DNA of 64,000 nucleotides, taken from Cohnella sp. AR92 (GTDB lineage: Bacteria > Bacillota > Bacilli > Paenibacillales > Paenibacillaceae). The stretch lies in NCBI RefSeq assembly GCF_003990975.1, contig NZ_RZJR01000002.1:501061-565060 (forward strand), written 5' to 3'. The notes under the pieces are model-generated. The model had not been told where the DNA came from. It saw nothing but the letters and a program-made list of their open reading frames with translations, and ran no database searches. Below are positions 9,575-18,305 of this stretch, piece by piece. How positions within the stretch are numbered: position 1 is the stretch's first letter; every line of letters begins with the position of its first letter. The translations under genes were made by a program, and so were the position numbers.

Positions 9575-12500
9575 TTACCCCAACGTTATTAGGAAGGTCT
9601 TGATCTCATATGGCTTTAGCTCGAAACGAATCTCGGGTTCTCTTCGCTCCTCTTCCAACGGTCGTTCCAGCAAATCGCATTCCTGCCAAGTCGCAATTCC
9701 GTAATCGCTCGTCAGGCGAACCTTGCTTCGCGCGCCCGTAAACTCATGGAGTCGGACAACGATCGCTTCGGCGTCTTCCGCTTTCTTCACCGCATCCACC
9801 ATGGCGTTGCCGCAGTCGACCCGGAACAGCGATTTGCCCGATGCCGATGACGGTCCATGAGCGCAGTGCAACGGACTGTTTAACTCCCAAGCCTCTCGCA
9901 CGGTTTGCGCCTTGACCCAATCTCCCGAATGCGGGTACAAGGAGTAGACGAATTCGTGCATGCCCAAATCGGCATTCGGATCCGGGTAGATGGCGGATTT
10001 AATCAAGGAAAGGCGCATGACATTGTCCTTGATATCGTAGCCGTATTTGCAATCGTTCAGGAGACTGACCCCGTACCCGTACTCGGACAGATCGGCCCAT
10101 TGATGGCCAACCGTCTCGAACCGGGCGAAGTCCCAGCTTGTATTCCAATGCGTTGGACGTTTTACGTTGCCGAACTGGATATCGTAGGTAGCCTCGGTGG
10201 ATCGGACGTCTACCGGGAAAGCCGCCTTCAGCAGCTGCTGCCTTTCTTGCCAATTGACTTTGGTCGCGAAGTCGATTCTGCGGCTATCCGCATACACGGT
10301 GAGATCCTGAACGATCGTGGAATCCATGTACGTCCAAGTAAATCTTGCCGTGGCCAATAGCGGACCGTTCGCGATCCATTCTACCGAAAGAAGGTCTTTC
10401 ACTTCCCGTAATTTCTCTTGGTAATAAATGTCGATGTCCCATGCGTCGAACATCTTCGGCTTATCTTCAAACACCTGCAGCACGTTGCCCCGTTCGCCAA
10501 CCGCAAGCACCTGCCGATCCGCAGCCTTGTCGTAGATGGACGTTAGTTGTCCTTCTTCGTTCCAGTCAATCTCGTAATGAGGCGTGGACACTCCTGCAGC
10601 CCGAACGTCAAAGCAGCTCTCCCGCGGCGCCTGCTCGCCCTGGCCGAAACGAATCGATCGGCAGCCGAATGCGGGAATCCCCTTGACCCGGACCTTCCAC
10701 TCTCCTGCTGTCCGCTGAGCCGGCAGCTCTCTGCCCTCCTCGTCTAACCACGCGCCGTCAGCCCCGAACGCGCCCCCCGAAACCGTAACAAGATCCTCGC
10801 GCTCGTAGGAAGCTCCGTTGTAGACGGTAACGACGGACGAACCGTCTTTGACGGGAGAAGCCAAAGCGGATGCCGCTAGAGTTAGGTTGTTCTGGCCGCA
10901 TCTCTCCGCTTCGTCGTATTCGGCGCGGGAATCCGCATAGACTTCCGCGATCGACGAGCCCGGAATAATATCGTGGAACTGATTGCGCAGCAGGATGCGC
11001 CAGCCTTCCGCCAAGCTGGAGACCGGATAAGCGTTCCAGCCGCCGGCAACGGCCGCATGCAAGACGCTCATCCACTCCGCCTCTCGGTAAAGCAGTTCTA
11101 ACTTTCGGTTCATCCTCTTATTATGGGCTTGGCTCGTATACGTGCCCCGATGGAATTCCAAATACAATTCTCCATCCCACGTATGAACGTACTGATCCGT
11201 GCTTGCCACCGTTTCATGCAGCCGTTCGAAGTATTGATCCGCCCGGCCCGGTACGGCCCTCGGAATGCCCGGCATATCCTCCAGCCTTCGGCGCATTTCC
11301 AGCATGTCGCGATTAACGCCGCCTCCGCCGTCGCCGTATCCGTAGGCAAGCAGCAATTCTTGATTAAGCCCCTTATCCCGGTATGTATCCCATATTCCTT
11401 TCACCGCGAAAGGCTCCGTTAAGCCGTTATAAGTATAATACCAAGCCTGAGAGCCCGGCCCCTCCGGAGTCGTGATGAAGTGAGTAAGCACTTCGGATCC
11501 GTCGATGCCCCGCCAGCGGAACGTGTCATGCGGCATGCGATTATATTGATTCCAACTGATCTTGGTCGTCATCATCGTGTCGATGCCGGACTTAAGCAAG
11601 ATTTGCGGCAACGCCCAGCTGTATCCGAACACATCCGGCAACCAGAGATAGCTGCATTCCACGCCGAATTCTTCCCGGAAGAATCGGGTTCCGTAGAGGA
11701 TTTGACGAACCAGCGACTCCCCGCTCGTCAAGTTGCAGTCCGCCTCGAGCCACATCGCGCCGCCCGCTTCCCAACGCCCTTCAGCCACTCGCTCTTTGAT
11801 TTGCCGATAGATCTCCGGATAATCCGACTTCATATAAGAATAGAGCTGGGGCTGCGATTGGAGGAAAACATACTCCGGATACAACTCCATCAGCCGCAGC
11901 ACGGTCGAGAACGAGCGCGCCGCTTTCTCCCGGGTATGCGACAAGCGCCATAACCAGGCAACATCGATATGGGTATGGCCGATGCAGCTAACCGTTACCG
12001 GATGGGCATGCTCCCGCTTCAAACGCCGCATTTCATCCGAGAGCAGCGCTTCCGCCTGATAGACCGATTCGTAGAACGCCTCGGATCCCGCTCTCGACCA
12101 ATCGATCAAACGGAAAGCGCGATCCAGAGCTTTCGTCAATTGCTGACGTTCCGGCCTATCCTCGGACAGCACTTTTACGCTCTCCAGTATGGCTTTGGCC
12201 GAATAGAATGCATGGTCCACCCGCATGTCCAGGCAGGCGAGAGCCGCTTGCTTGAATTCGTGCTCTTGCAGTACAGGCTCTCCGCCCCCTTCCAGACCCG
12301 ACCAAAGCCGGAAAACAAGCTCAACCTCCGTCCCGGCAAGCCCCGCGTGGAGAAAGACTTCCTGATGGTTGGAATCTACGCCTTGATAGGGCTTGCCGTT
12401 GATAAACAGCAACGACTCGAATCCCGAGTTGTTTCCCGCTCCCGTCTTGCCGAAGTCGAACAGGCCGCAGATTGTCCGCCCGTCCCATTCTTGCGGGATT

Positions 12501-12715
12501 GCGACTTTACGGCTCAGCCAGATATACAAGTCCCTGCCTTTCCAGCGGTCTCCCCTCGAGACGAACCTATCCGCAGCGATAGCAGAAGGATAGGCGCCGA
12601 TCCTCTGTTCTTTGTCCTCTGCAAAGGCCCATCCCCCCAGCTCCACCGTATCCCGATACCGGTATTTCTTCAATTCGTGGATGCGCTGCTCCAGTTTCTC
12701 CAATGTCCACAACAT
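9575..12715 (-). CDS. Alpha-mannosidase, GH38
   Basis: 1046 residues, the usual size of bacterial cytoplasmic GH38 enzymes. Removes terminal alpha-mannosyl residues from imported oligosaccharides with retention of configuration, using zinc. The zinc/catalytic motif CIGHTHIDVAWLWRLSHTREK is at about 245-265, and the nucleophile aspartate lies in LWLPDVFGYSWALPQIL (about Asp361). GTYTSQAHNKRMNRKLE is also typical. The N-terminal ~240 residues form the jelly-roll-like module of long bacterial members, and the C-terminal half is the beta-sandwich region. No signal peptide. The start is an ATG at 12715 preceded by GAGGGGGATGACAAG. Spacing of 33-34 bases to both neighbours marks a three-gene operon. 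Confidence 0.93.
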   Translation of the reverse strand: MLWTLEKLEQRIHELKKYRYRDTVELGGWAFAEDKEQRIGAYPSAIAADRFVSRGDRWKGRDLYIWLSRKVAIPQEWDGRTICGLFDFGKTGAGNNSGFESLLFINGKPYQGVDSNHQEVFLHAGLAGTEVELVFRLWSGLEGGGEPVLQEHEFKQAALACLDMRVDHAFYSAKAILESVKVLSEDRPERQQLTKALDRAFRLIDWSRAGSEAFYESVYQAEALLSDEMRRLKREHAHPVTVSCIGHTHIDVAWLWRLSHTREKAARSFSTVLRLMELYPEYVFLQSQPQLYSYMKSDYPEIYRQIKERVAEGRWEAGGAMWLEADCNLTSGESLVRQILYGTRFFREEFGVECSYLWLPDVFGYSWALPQILLKSGIDTMMTTKISWNQYNRMPHDTFRWRGIDGSEVLTHFITTPEGPGSQAWYYTYNGLTEPFAVKGIWDTYRDKGLNQELLLAYGYGDGGGGVNRDMLEMRRRLEDMPGIPRAVPGRADQYFERLHETVASTDQYVHTWDGELYLEFHRGTYTSQAHNKRMNRKLELLYREAEWMSVLHAAVAGGWNAYPVSSLAEGWRILLRNQFHDIIPGSSIAEVYADSRAEYDEAERCGQNNLTLAASALASPVKDGSSVVTVYNGASYEREDLVTVSGGAFGADGAWLDEEGRELPAQRTAGEWKVRVKGIPAFGCRSIRFGQGEQAPRESCFDVRAAGVSTPHYEIDWNEEGQLTSIYDKAADRQVLAVGERGNVLQVFEDKPKMFDAWDIDIYYQEKLREVKDLLSVEWIANGPLLATARFTWTYMDSTIVQDLTVYADSRRIDFATKVNWQERQQLLKAAFPVDVRSTEATYDIQFGNVKRPTHWNTSWDFARFETVGHQWADLSEYGYGVSLLNDCKYGYDIKDNVMRLSLIKSAIYPDPNADLGMHEFVYSLYPHSGDWVKAQTVREAWELNSPLHCAHGPSSASGKSLFRVDCGNAMVDAVKKAEDAEAIVVRLHEFTGARSKVRLTSDYGIATWQECDLLERPLEEERREPEIRFELKPYEIKTFLITLG

Positions 12716-12748
12716 CTTGTCATCCCCCTCGTCTTTCGCCGTCAGGCG

Positions 12749-13708
12749 CTACATCCTGGATACGATCCGCCCATGTCCCTCGAAAGGATAATCGATCACG
12801 ATTCTACCGGCTTCCGTATCTCCGATACCGCTGTACAGATCGCATTTTCCGTCATCGCGCATGACGATGCCGGAGGTGAATGCGCAATCGGTCAAATCCG
12901 TTTTCTTGGCCGGGCCATCCGGATAGCTGGAGCGAGTACCGATGATTCGCTGATCCAAAGCTTCATGCTTGTCCACGTCCAGAACGAAGGAAAGGTTCAT
13001 GTAGACCTGCTTCAATAGGCCGTCCTTTCCGATGGTTTTATAGCAGATGTGGCCTATGACGCCTATCTTGCCGCTATCCAAATAGTAAGCTTGATTGCAG
13101 CCCCCCCATTCGTCTTTTCCGAACAGGTTCGGAATGTAGGGCGCATTCTCGACCGTCTCCGCCGTTAACTCGTCGAGGCTATCAATGATAGTAAAGCCGA
13201 TCATGGATTCGCTCCCGTACCTTTTGCGCACGTCTTCGCCCCGCGGCCTGGAGAATACGCCGATACGTCCGCCATCCATCTCGACCAGCCGGATATCTTT
13301 CATATACTCGGGACCGGTCGTGAAATAATACAGGTCGTGCACGTTCGTGCCCCGATAGAAGTAACCGAAGTACGTGTCCACATGGCCCTGCTTGTATCTC
13401 ACATGCGTACCGCCCATGACCAGCGTCTCTCCGATAATGCTTACATACGGGTCCTCCAATTGATAGATCATCGAGCCGGGCACAAGCGACCACTCATCCT
13501 GCCCGGTCTTCTCGAACAGCCGAACCCATGAACGCGCCCATTCCTCGCGCCGTTCTACCCGGCCGAAGATATAATCCTTCCCTTGCCAATGGAACGGAAC
13601 GGATACGTTGTAGACGTCGAACCCGTCCACGCCGCGAAAAGCAAGCTTTGCGCTTTCGTAAACGCGCATGTTCAAATCGAATTGCTCTCTCTTCTGGACC
13701 AATAGCAT
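12749..13708 (-). CDS. DUF1861 family protein, GH130-like propeller
   Basis: 319 residues from the ATG at 13708. The longest frame begins at 13732, but only the third in-frame ATG (13708) has a ribosome site (AAGGGG, nine bases upstream). The sequence has repeated beta-blade patterns (YNVSVPFHWQGKDYIFGRVERREEWARS, DPYVSIIGETLVMGGT, WGGCNQAYYLDSGKIGVIGH) matching the DUF1861 family, which is related in fold to the five-bladed GH130 mannoside phosphorylases and hydrolases. As the first gene of an operon with two GH38-family genes it probably acts on a mannoside. The catalytic residue and reaction cannot be assigned. No signal peptide is seen, so it is likely cytoplasmic. Confidence 0.75.
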   Translation of the reverse strand: MLLVQKREQFDLNMRVYESAKLAFRGVDGFDVYNVSVPFHWQGKDYIFGRVERREEWARSWVRLFEKTGQDEWSLVPGSMIYQLEDPYVSIIGETLVMGGTHVRYKQGHVDTYFGYFYRGTNVHDLYYFTTGPEYMKDIRLVEMDGGRIGVFSRPRGEDVRKRYGSESMIGFTIIDSLDELTAETVENAPYIPNLFGKDEWGGCNQAYYLDSGKIGVIGHICYKTIGKDGLLKQVYMNLSFVLDVDKHEALDQRIIGTRSSYPDGPAKKTDLTDCAFTSGIVMRDDGKCDLYSGIGDTEAGRIVIDYPFEGHGRIVSRM

Positions 13709-13736
13709 AGATTTCATCCCCTTGGCAGTCATGGTT

Positions 13737-13753
13737 TGATAGCGCTTATTCTA
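13737..13753 (-). promoter_or_regulatory. Candidate promoter and cre-like box of the mannosidase operon
   Basis: On the minus strand TAGAAT (13748-13753) resembles a -10 element with no good -35, as expected for an activator-dependent promoter. It abuts a cre-like sequence, read on the plus strand as TGATAGCGCTTATT (13737-13750, 12 of 14 consensus positions). The neighbouring divergent AraC gene is the obvious candidate activator. Confidence 0.35.
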
Positions 13754-13918
13754 CCATTGACAAACCCTGCCATCTTCTCGTTTTTTCACATAGGACTACG
13801 CTATTTTTGCATCTCTTCTAAAAGCGAACGGATTTTTCTTGAAAATAATACGAATATTCTTCTATCGCCTTGCTTTGAAATATGGTATTTTGATGTCAAA
13901 GGGAGGCGAACCTTTCCA

Positions 13919-14782
13919 ATGGATATCTCCTTGCTTAGAGCGGAGCTCGGAATCGACCCGGAAGCGGAAGGCCACTACCGGGATATCTCCGGCATTGGGA
14001 ATACGTCGGGGATTCACACCCATGACTTCTATGAATTTTTCCTGATCGTGGAAGGTGCCGCTAACCACTGCGTAAACGGGAACAAGGAAACGATAAGGGA
14101 AGGCGCGCTCGTGTTCATGCGCCCCCATGATATTCATTATTACGAACAACTTCCGGGTAACGATTGCCGGCTGATCAATCTCTCTTTTTACGAGCATACG
14201 TTGACGGAACTATTCGCCTACCTCGGCGAGGGATTTCCTAAGGATGCGTTTCTCGATAGCCCGGATCCCATCACCGTTCAGCTGTCCCGTCAAGAAAAGC
14301 GGATGCTGCAAGAACGGCTGGAGAAACTGATTCGGATACCGCAACAGGAGAAACAACGTTTTCGTACGGAGCTGCGCTCGGTCCTCGCCGAAGTGTACAG
14401 TCGCTTCCTGATGCATTCCGTCGTGCCGGAGCATGACGCCAAGCCAAAGTGGTTCGCGAATCTTTGCGCGGAAATGAAGAACCCGGAACGCTTCCTCGAG
14501 GGTCTTCCGGCCATGGTTCGGCTATCCGGCAAATCCCATGCTCACTTGTGCCGTTTATTCAAGAAGTGGGAAAATCAAACTCCTCAAGCCTATTTGAACC
14601 TGGCGAAGCTGCAATACGCCGAGAACCTGCTGCTCCACTCGGACCGGAGCGTGCTCGACATCGCCTTGGAAGCGGGCTTTGGCAACCTGGGGCATTTTTA
14701 CAAGTCTTTCAAAGCGTTATTCGGCAGTACGCCGCAGAAGCATCGCAAGCTCCATCAAGCGAGGCTTGCTCCGCTGGTGTGA
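13919..14782 (+). CDS. AraC-family transcriptional regulator with cupin sensor domain
   Basis: 287 residues from the ATG at 13919; GGGAGG lies 12 bases upstream, and the longer frame from 13736 has no ribosome site. The N-terminal domain (HTHDFYEFFLIVEGAANHCVNG and EGALVFMRPHDIHYY, about 35-90) is the AraC_binding cupin that senses a small molecule. The C-terminal ~100 residues hold two helix-turn-helix motifs ending in DIALEAGFGNLGHFYKSFKALFGSTPQKHRK. The layout and the MRPHDIHYYE signature recall the ChbR-like group that controls glycoside use. It is divergent from the mannosidase operon with about 210 bases between starts, so it most likely regulates that operon. Confidence 0.88.
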   Translation: MDISLLRAELGIDPEAEGHYRDISGIGNTSGIHTHDFYEFFLIVEGAANHCVNGNKETIREGALVFMRPHDIHYYEQLPGNDCRLINLSFYEHTLTELFAYLGEGFPKDAFLDSPDPITVQLSRQEKRMLQERLEKLIRIPQQEKQRFRTELRSVLAEVYSRFLMHSVVPEHDAKPKWFANLCAEMKNPERFLEGLPAMVRLSGKSHAHLCRLFKKWENQTPQAYLNLAKLQYAENLLLHSDRSVLDIALEAGFGNLGHFYKSFKALFGSTPQKHRKLHQARLAPLV

Positions 14783-14795
14783 TCTTTCCCATGCG

Positions 14796-14821
14796 AAAAG
14801 ACCGCCCCGAAGGGCGGCCTC
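14796..14821 (-). terminator. Terminator of the pst-phoU operon
   Basis: On the minus strand a GC-rich stem (CCGCCC / GGGCGG) closes a TTCG tetraloop and is followed by TCTTTTCG. It is located 63 bases past the phoU stop. The plus-strand side lacks a U-tract, so it serves phoU rather than the AraC gene. Confidence 0.8.
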
Positions 14822-14883
14822 CATGCCAATCCAATCCAAATCAAGCCAGTCCATATCGCCTATTCGTCATCCAACCTATCTAT

Positions 14884-15543
14884 TCAAGCATTCAGATCGG
14901 GGCGGGAACCTGTGACCAAGTACACGGTGCTCTCGCCGATGTTCGTCGCGTGGTCGGCGATTCTCTCGTAGTAGCGGCCGACGAAGCTGAGCAGCGTCGC
15001 CTGCGGAATCGTCTTCGGGTTCTCGACCATGATCGTCAGCAGCTCGCGGATGATCTGGCTGTACAGCGCGTCGACCAGATCGTCGTCCTTGCCCATCTTG
15101 TACGCGAGATCGACGTTCTCGTCCGTGTACGATTGCACCGATTCGGAGATCATCATGCGAACCGTGTCCGCCATTCTCGGCAGATCGATCAACGGCTTGA
15201 TCAACGTCTGGCCTTCCAGCCGAAGGACGACCTTCGCGACGTCGACGGACAGGTCTCCCATTCTTTCCAGGTCCGAGGAGATCTTGAAAGCCGCCAGAAT
15301 GCGGCGCAGATCCTTCGCCACCGGCTGCTGGGTCGCGATCAGCCGGGAACCGAGCTCCGTCACCCGCTCCTCCAGCTGATTGAGCTCCAAGTCCTCCTTC
15401 ACGATCCTTCTGGCCTTGATTGCGTTAAGGTTAACCAGCGCATCCGTCGCGTCGACCAGCGCTTTCTCTACGCGTCCGCCCATATCTCCCAGCAGAACTT
15501 GCATCTCCTGCAGGCCGCGATCGAACTCTCTTCTCACCGTCAT
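14884..15543 (-). CDS. phoU: Phosphate signalling/uptake regulator PhoU
   Basis: 219 residues, the family's usual length, made of two three-helix bundles each carrying an acidic metal-binding repeat (RRIVKEDLELNQLEERV and ADHATNIGESTVYL). PhoU modulates the PstSCAB transporter and the phosphate sensor kinase to keep phosphate uptake in check. It is the last gene of the pst operon, 30 bases after pstB, with GAGGGGAC before the ATG. The conserved RYYERIADHATNIGE motif near the C-terminus supports the call strongly. Confidence 0.96.
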   Translation of the reverse strand: MTVRREFDRGLQEMQVLLGDMGGRVEKALVDATDALVNLNAIKARRIVKEDLELNQLEERVTELGSRLIATQQPVAKDLRRILAAFKISSDLERMGDLSVDVAKVVLRLEGQTLIKPLIDLPRMADTVRMMISESVQSYTDENVDLAYKMGKDDDLVDALYSQIIRELLTIMVENPKTIPQATLLSFVGRYYERIADHATNIGESTVYLVTGSRPDLNA

Positions 15544-15573
15544 GCCAAGTCCCCTCTCCCGTCCGGCCTTCGC

Positions 15574-16329
15574 TTAGCCGAACCTTCCGCTGATATAGTC
15601 TTCCGTCCGCTGATCCGACGGATCGGAGAACAGCTTCTCGGTCTCCGAATATTCAACGACTTCCCCGTTCAGGAAAAACACGGTCTGATGGGACACTCGG
15701 GCCGCTTGATGCATGTTGTGGGTCACCATGACGATCGTGTACTTGTCCTTGAGCTCCTGCGCAAGCTCCTCGATCTTAAGCGTGGAGATCGGATCGAGCG
15801 CCGAGGTCGCTTCGTCCATGAGCAGCACGTCCGGCTCGACCGCCAAGGCGCGGGCGATGCACAAACGCTGCTGCTGGCCGCCCGAGATGCTGAGCGCGGA
15901 TCTCTTCAGATGATCCTTCACTTCATCCCACAGCGCCGCCGCCCGAAGGCTCGATTCGACGATCTCGTCCAGCTGCTTCTTCCCGCGAACGCCGTGCAGC
16001 CTCGGTCCGTAGGCCACGTTGTCATAGATCGACTTGGGAAAAGGATTCGGCTGCTGGAACACCATGCCTACCTTCTTGCGAAGCGTCTCCACGTGTACTT
16101 CGCCGGAGTAGATGTCCGTTCCTCCTACCGCGATCTTGCCTTCGATTCTCGTTCCCGGAATCATGTCGTTCATCCGGTTGAGCGTGCGCAGCAGAGTGGA
16201 CTTCCCGCAGCCGGACGGGCCGATGAACGCCGTGATCGCGCGCTGCGGAATTTCCATCGATACATTCTTAAGTGCTTGAAACGTTCCGTAGAACAGGTTC
16301 AGCTTATCGATCTCAATAAGAGCCTTCAA
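15574..16329 (-). CDS. pstB: Phosphate ABC transporter ATP-binding protein PstB
   Basis: 251 residues, full length. Hydrolyses ATP to power phosphate import through PstC/PstA. Walker [10 protein letters not shown] (about 33-41), Q-loop [23 protein letters not shown] signature [11 protein letters not shown] (about 148-158), Walker [14 protein letters not shown] and the switch histidine VTHNMHQA are all intact. The FQQPNPFP and [11 protein letters not shown] segments are specific to PstB. Peripheral on the inner membrane face. Located 24 bases after pstA. Confidence 0.97.
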   Translation of the reverse strand: MKALIEIDKLNLFYGTFQALKNVSMEIPQRAITAFIGPSGCGKSTLLRTLNRMNDMIPGTRIEGKIAVGGTDIYSGEVHVETLRKKVGMVFQQPNPFPKSIYDNVAYGPRLHGVRGKKQLDEIVESSLRAAALWDEVKDHLKRSALSISGGQQQRLCIARALAVEPDVLLMDEATSALDPISTLKIEELAQELKDKYTIVMVTHNMHQAARVSHQTVFFLNGEVVEYSETEKLFSDPSDQRTEDYISGRFG

Positions 16330-16353
16330 AGAGATTCCTCCCGTGGTTGCTAG

Positions 16354-17256
16354 CTATTTGGTCTTGCGTGAATTCAGCCACAGCGGCACGCGGAACACCA
16401 GATTGATCATCAGCACGATGAAGATCAGCACGGAAGTCGCCTTCTGCGCGATCTCCTGGGCATCCGGCACGATCGCCTCGGATTGCACGTACCAGAGATG
16501 GACCGCAAGCGTCTCGCCCGGCGAGGTCAAGTTGAAGTCCCACATGACTCCGGAAGTCGTCACGCCGGCCGTCAGGATGATGACGGCGCTCTCGCCGAAG
16601 GCGCGTCCCGCGGTCAAGCAGATTCCTGTGATCAAGCCGTTTAGCGCGACGGGAACGAGCACCTTGCGGATCGTCTGGAGATGCGTAGAGCCCAACGCGA
16701 ACGACGCGTTCTTCATCTCGACCGGGACCGCGCGGATCGATTCCTCCGTGATCCGGGTCAGCATCGGCAGATTGAGGAACGCAAGGCTGATCGCCCCGCC
16801 GATAATGGTGAGGCCGATGTGGAACGTCTCGACGAACAGCGCGATCCCGAACAGGCCGAAGATGATCGACGGCACCGAGGACAAGCCTTCCACGCAGATT
16901 CGAACGAAGCCGATCAGCTTGTTGTTCGGAGCGAATTCCGCCAGGTAGATGCCGGCGGCAAGGCCGATCGGAATCGAGATGATGAGCGAGATGGCAAGCA
17001 GATAGAAGGAATTGAACAGGGCCGGACCGATGCCGCCCCCTTCTTCGATCTCGCTCGGAATGCTGTAGAGGAAGCTCCAGGTCAGCTTAGGCAAGCCGTT
17101 CTTGAGCAGCATGAAGAGAAGGCCGACGATAAAAAGAATAACGAGGACGCCGATGCCCCAGACAAGAGCGGTGAAGATTCGGTCGAATACAGCCGAGGAG
17201 CCGTTTCTCTTCCCGAAGGAATAGGAAGCGTCGGAACGGGACGTATCGTTCATCAT
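16354..17256 (-). CDS. pstA: Phosphate ABC transporter permease PstA
   Basis: 300 residues with six membrane segments; the EAA-type loop (SFALGSTHLQTIRKVLVPVALNGL) lies near residues 185-210. Forms the membrane channel with PstC. Its ATG overlaps the pstC stop by four bases (ATGA), so the two permeases are translationally coupled. The N-terminal ~35 residues are a hydrophilic tail rich in Ser and Arg. Confidence 0.95.
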   Translation of the reverse strand: MMNDTSRSDASYSFGKRNGSSAVFDRIFTALVWGIGVLVILFIVGLLFMLLKNGLPKLTWSFLYSIPSEIEEGGGIGPALFNSFYLLAISLIISIPIGLAAGIYLAEFAPNNKLIGFVRICVEGLSSVPSIIFGLFGIALFVETFHIGLTIIGGAISLAFLNLPMLTRITEESIRAVPVEMKNASFALGSTHLQTIRKVLVPVALNGLITGICLTAGRAFGESAVIILTAGVTTSGVMWDFNLTSPGETLAVHLWYVQSEAIVPDAQEIAQKATSVLIFIVLMINLVFRVPLWLNSRKTK

Positions 17257-18209
17257 TCACGGACTCCTTTCTTCTGAAGGAAACGAACCGCCACGATCAT
17301 AACCAAGGAAATGACGAGCAGCAGGAAGCCCATCATATAGAGCGCGTAGTTCCAGGTGGAATCGAACTCGACGCTGGAGATCTGCATGACGATGTTGCTC
17401 GTCAGCACGGCCGTAGGCTTGAATAGACCGTCGGCGATCTGCGCCGTGTTGCCGATGACCATGACCACGGCCATCGTCTCGCCGATCGCGCGGGCCATGC
17501 CCAGAATGACGGCGTACAGAATGCCCCGGCTGGCTGCAGGGAGCACGACGCGGAAGATCGTCTGGAAGCGGTTGGAGCCGAGCGCGTAGGAAGCGTCGCG
17601 ATACTTCTTCGGGACGGCCGTGATGGCGTCGTCGCTGATGCGGCTGATCGTCGGAAGCACCATGATGGTCAGGACGATCGCGGCGGCGAGCAGCCCGTCG
17701 GCAAGGTCCCGGCCGGTGATCTCGCGAAGCCAAGGGATCAGTACCGTGAGGCCCAGATAACCGTAGACAACGGATGGAATGCCGACCAGAAGATCGAGCA
17801 CGGGACGAAGCAGGTTGCGAAGCCACTTCGGGGTCACTTCGGCGAGGAAGATCGCGATCAGCACCGAGAACGGAACGGAGATCACGAGGGTCAACGCCGT
17901 AAGGGCAACGGTTCCGAAAATGAACAGCAGCGCGCCGTAGTGCCCGTTCTCCGGATCCCAGTCGGTCGAGAAGAAGAACTCCTTGAAGCTCACTTCCTGG
18001 AAAGTGAGAATGCCGGTGCGGAACATGAGGAAAAGAATGCCGAACAGCACCAGGCACACGAACACGGCGGCGGCGATGCAGGCGATCCGAAACGCGGAAT
18101 TCGTCCATCTAAGCCGGGCTCTGCGGTCGAACGACGGCCCGGAGCCTGTCATAATGCTCTTGCCCAGTTCCGCGGAAGCGGACTGGACAGTCGAATTCAT
18201 CTCGATCAT
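17253..18209 (-). CDS. pstC: Phosphate ABC transporter permease PstC
   Basis: 318 residues from the ATG at 18209, chosen because AGGAG lies 11 bases upstream (a longer frame from 18230 overlaps that ribosome site). Six membrane segments after an N-terminal extension of about 45 residues. The EAA loop is DASYALGSNRFQTIFRVVLPAASRG. Partner of PstA. The 96-base gap from pstS contains a stable hairpin (18238-18272) that may protect or attenuate the downstream message. Confidence 0.94.
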   Translation of the reverse strand: MIEMNSTVQSASAELGKSIMTGSGPSFDRRARLRWTNSAFRIACIAAAVFVCLVLFGILFLMFRTGILTFQEVSFKEFFFSTDWDPENGHYGALLFIFGTVALTALTLVISVPFSVLIAIFLAEVTPKWLRNLLRPVLDLLVGIPSVVYGYLGLTVLIPWLREITGRDLADGLLAAAIVLTIMVLPTISRISDDAITAVPKKYRDASYALGSNRFQTIFRVVLPAASRGILYAVILGMARAIGETMAVVMVIGNTAQIADGLFKPTAVLTSNIVMQISSVEFDSTWNYALYMMGFLLLVISLVMIVAVRFLQKKGVRE

Positions 18210-18237
18210 CGAGAGATGATCTCCTCTCATAAGGAGA

Positions 18238-18272
18238 AGCCAGCTCTCTTCGCCGAGGCGCGGAAGCTGGCT
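18238..18272 (-). other. Intercistronic hairpin between pstS and pstC
   Basis: Eight-base perfect stem AGCCAGCT / AGCTGGCT with a 19-base GC-rich loop, no U-tract afterwards on either strand. A likely mRNA-processing or stability element that lets pstS be made in excess over the permeases, as is common for binding proteins; inference from position. Confidence 0.55.
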
Positions 18273-18305
18273 GTCTCTTTGATTATTGGCTGCGCGAATC
18301 AGGGA

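Noticed and set aside
14449..16353. 634-codon plus-strand frame over the phoU-pstB region
   Set aside because: Antisense shadow of well-defined pst genes, with Arg/His/Leu-rich composition and no family motifs.
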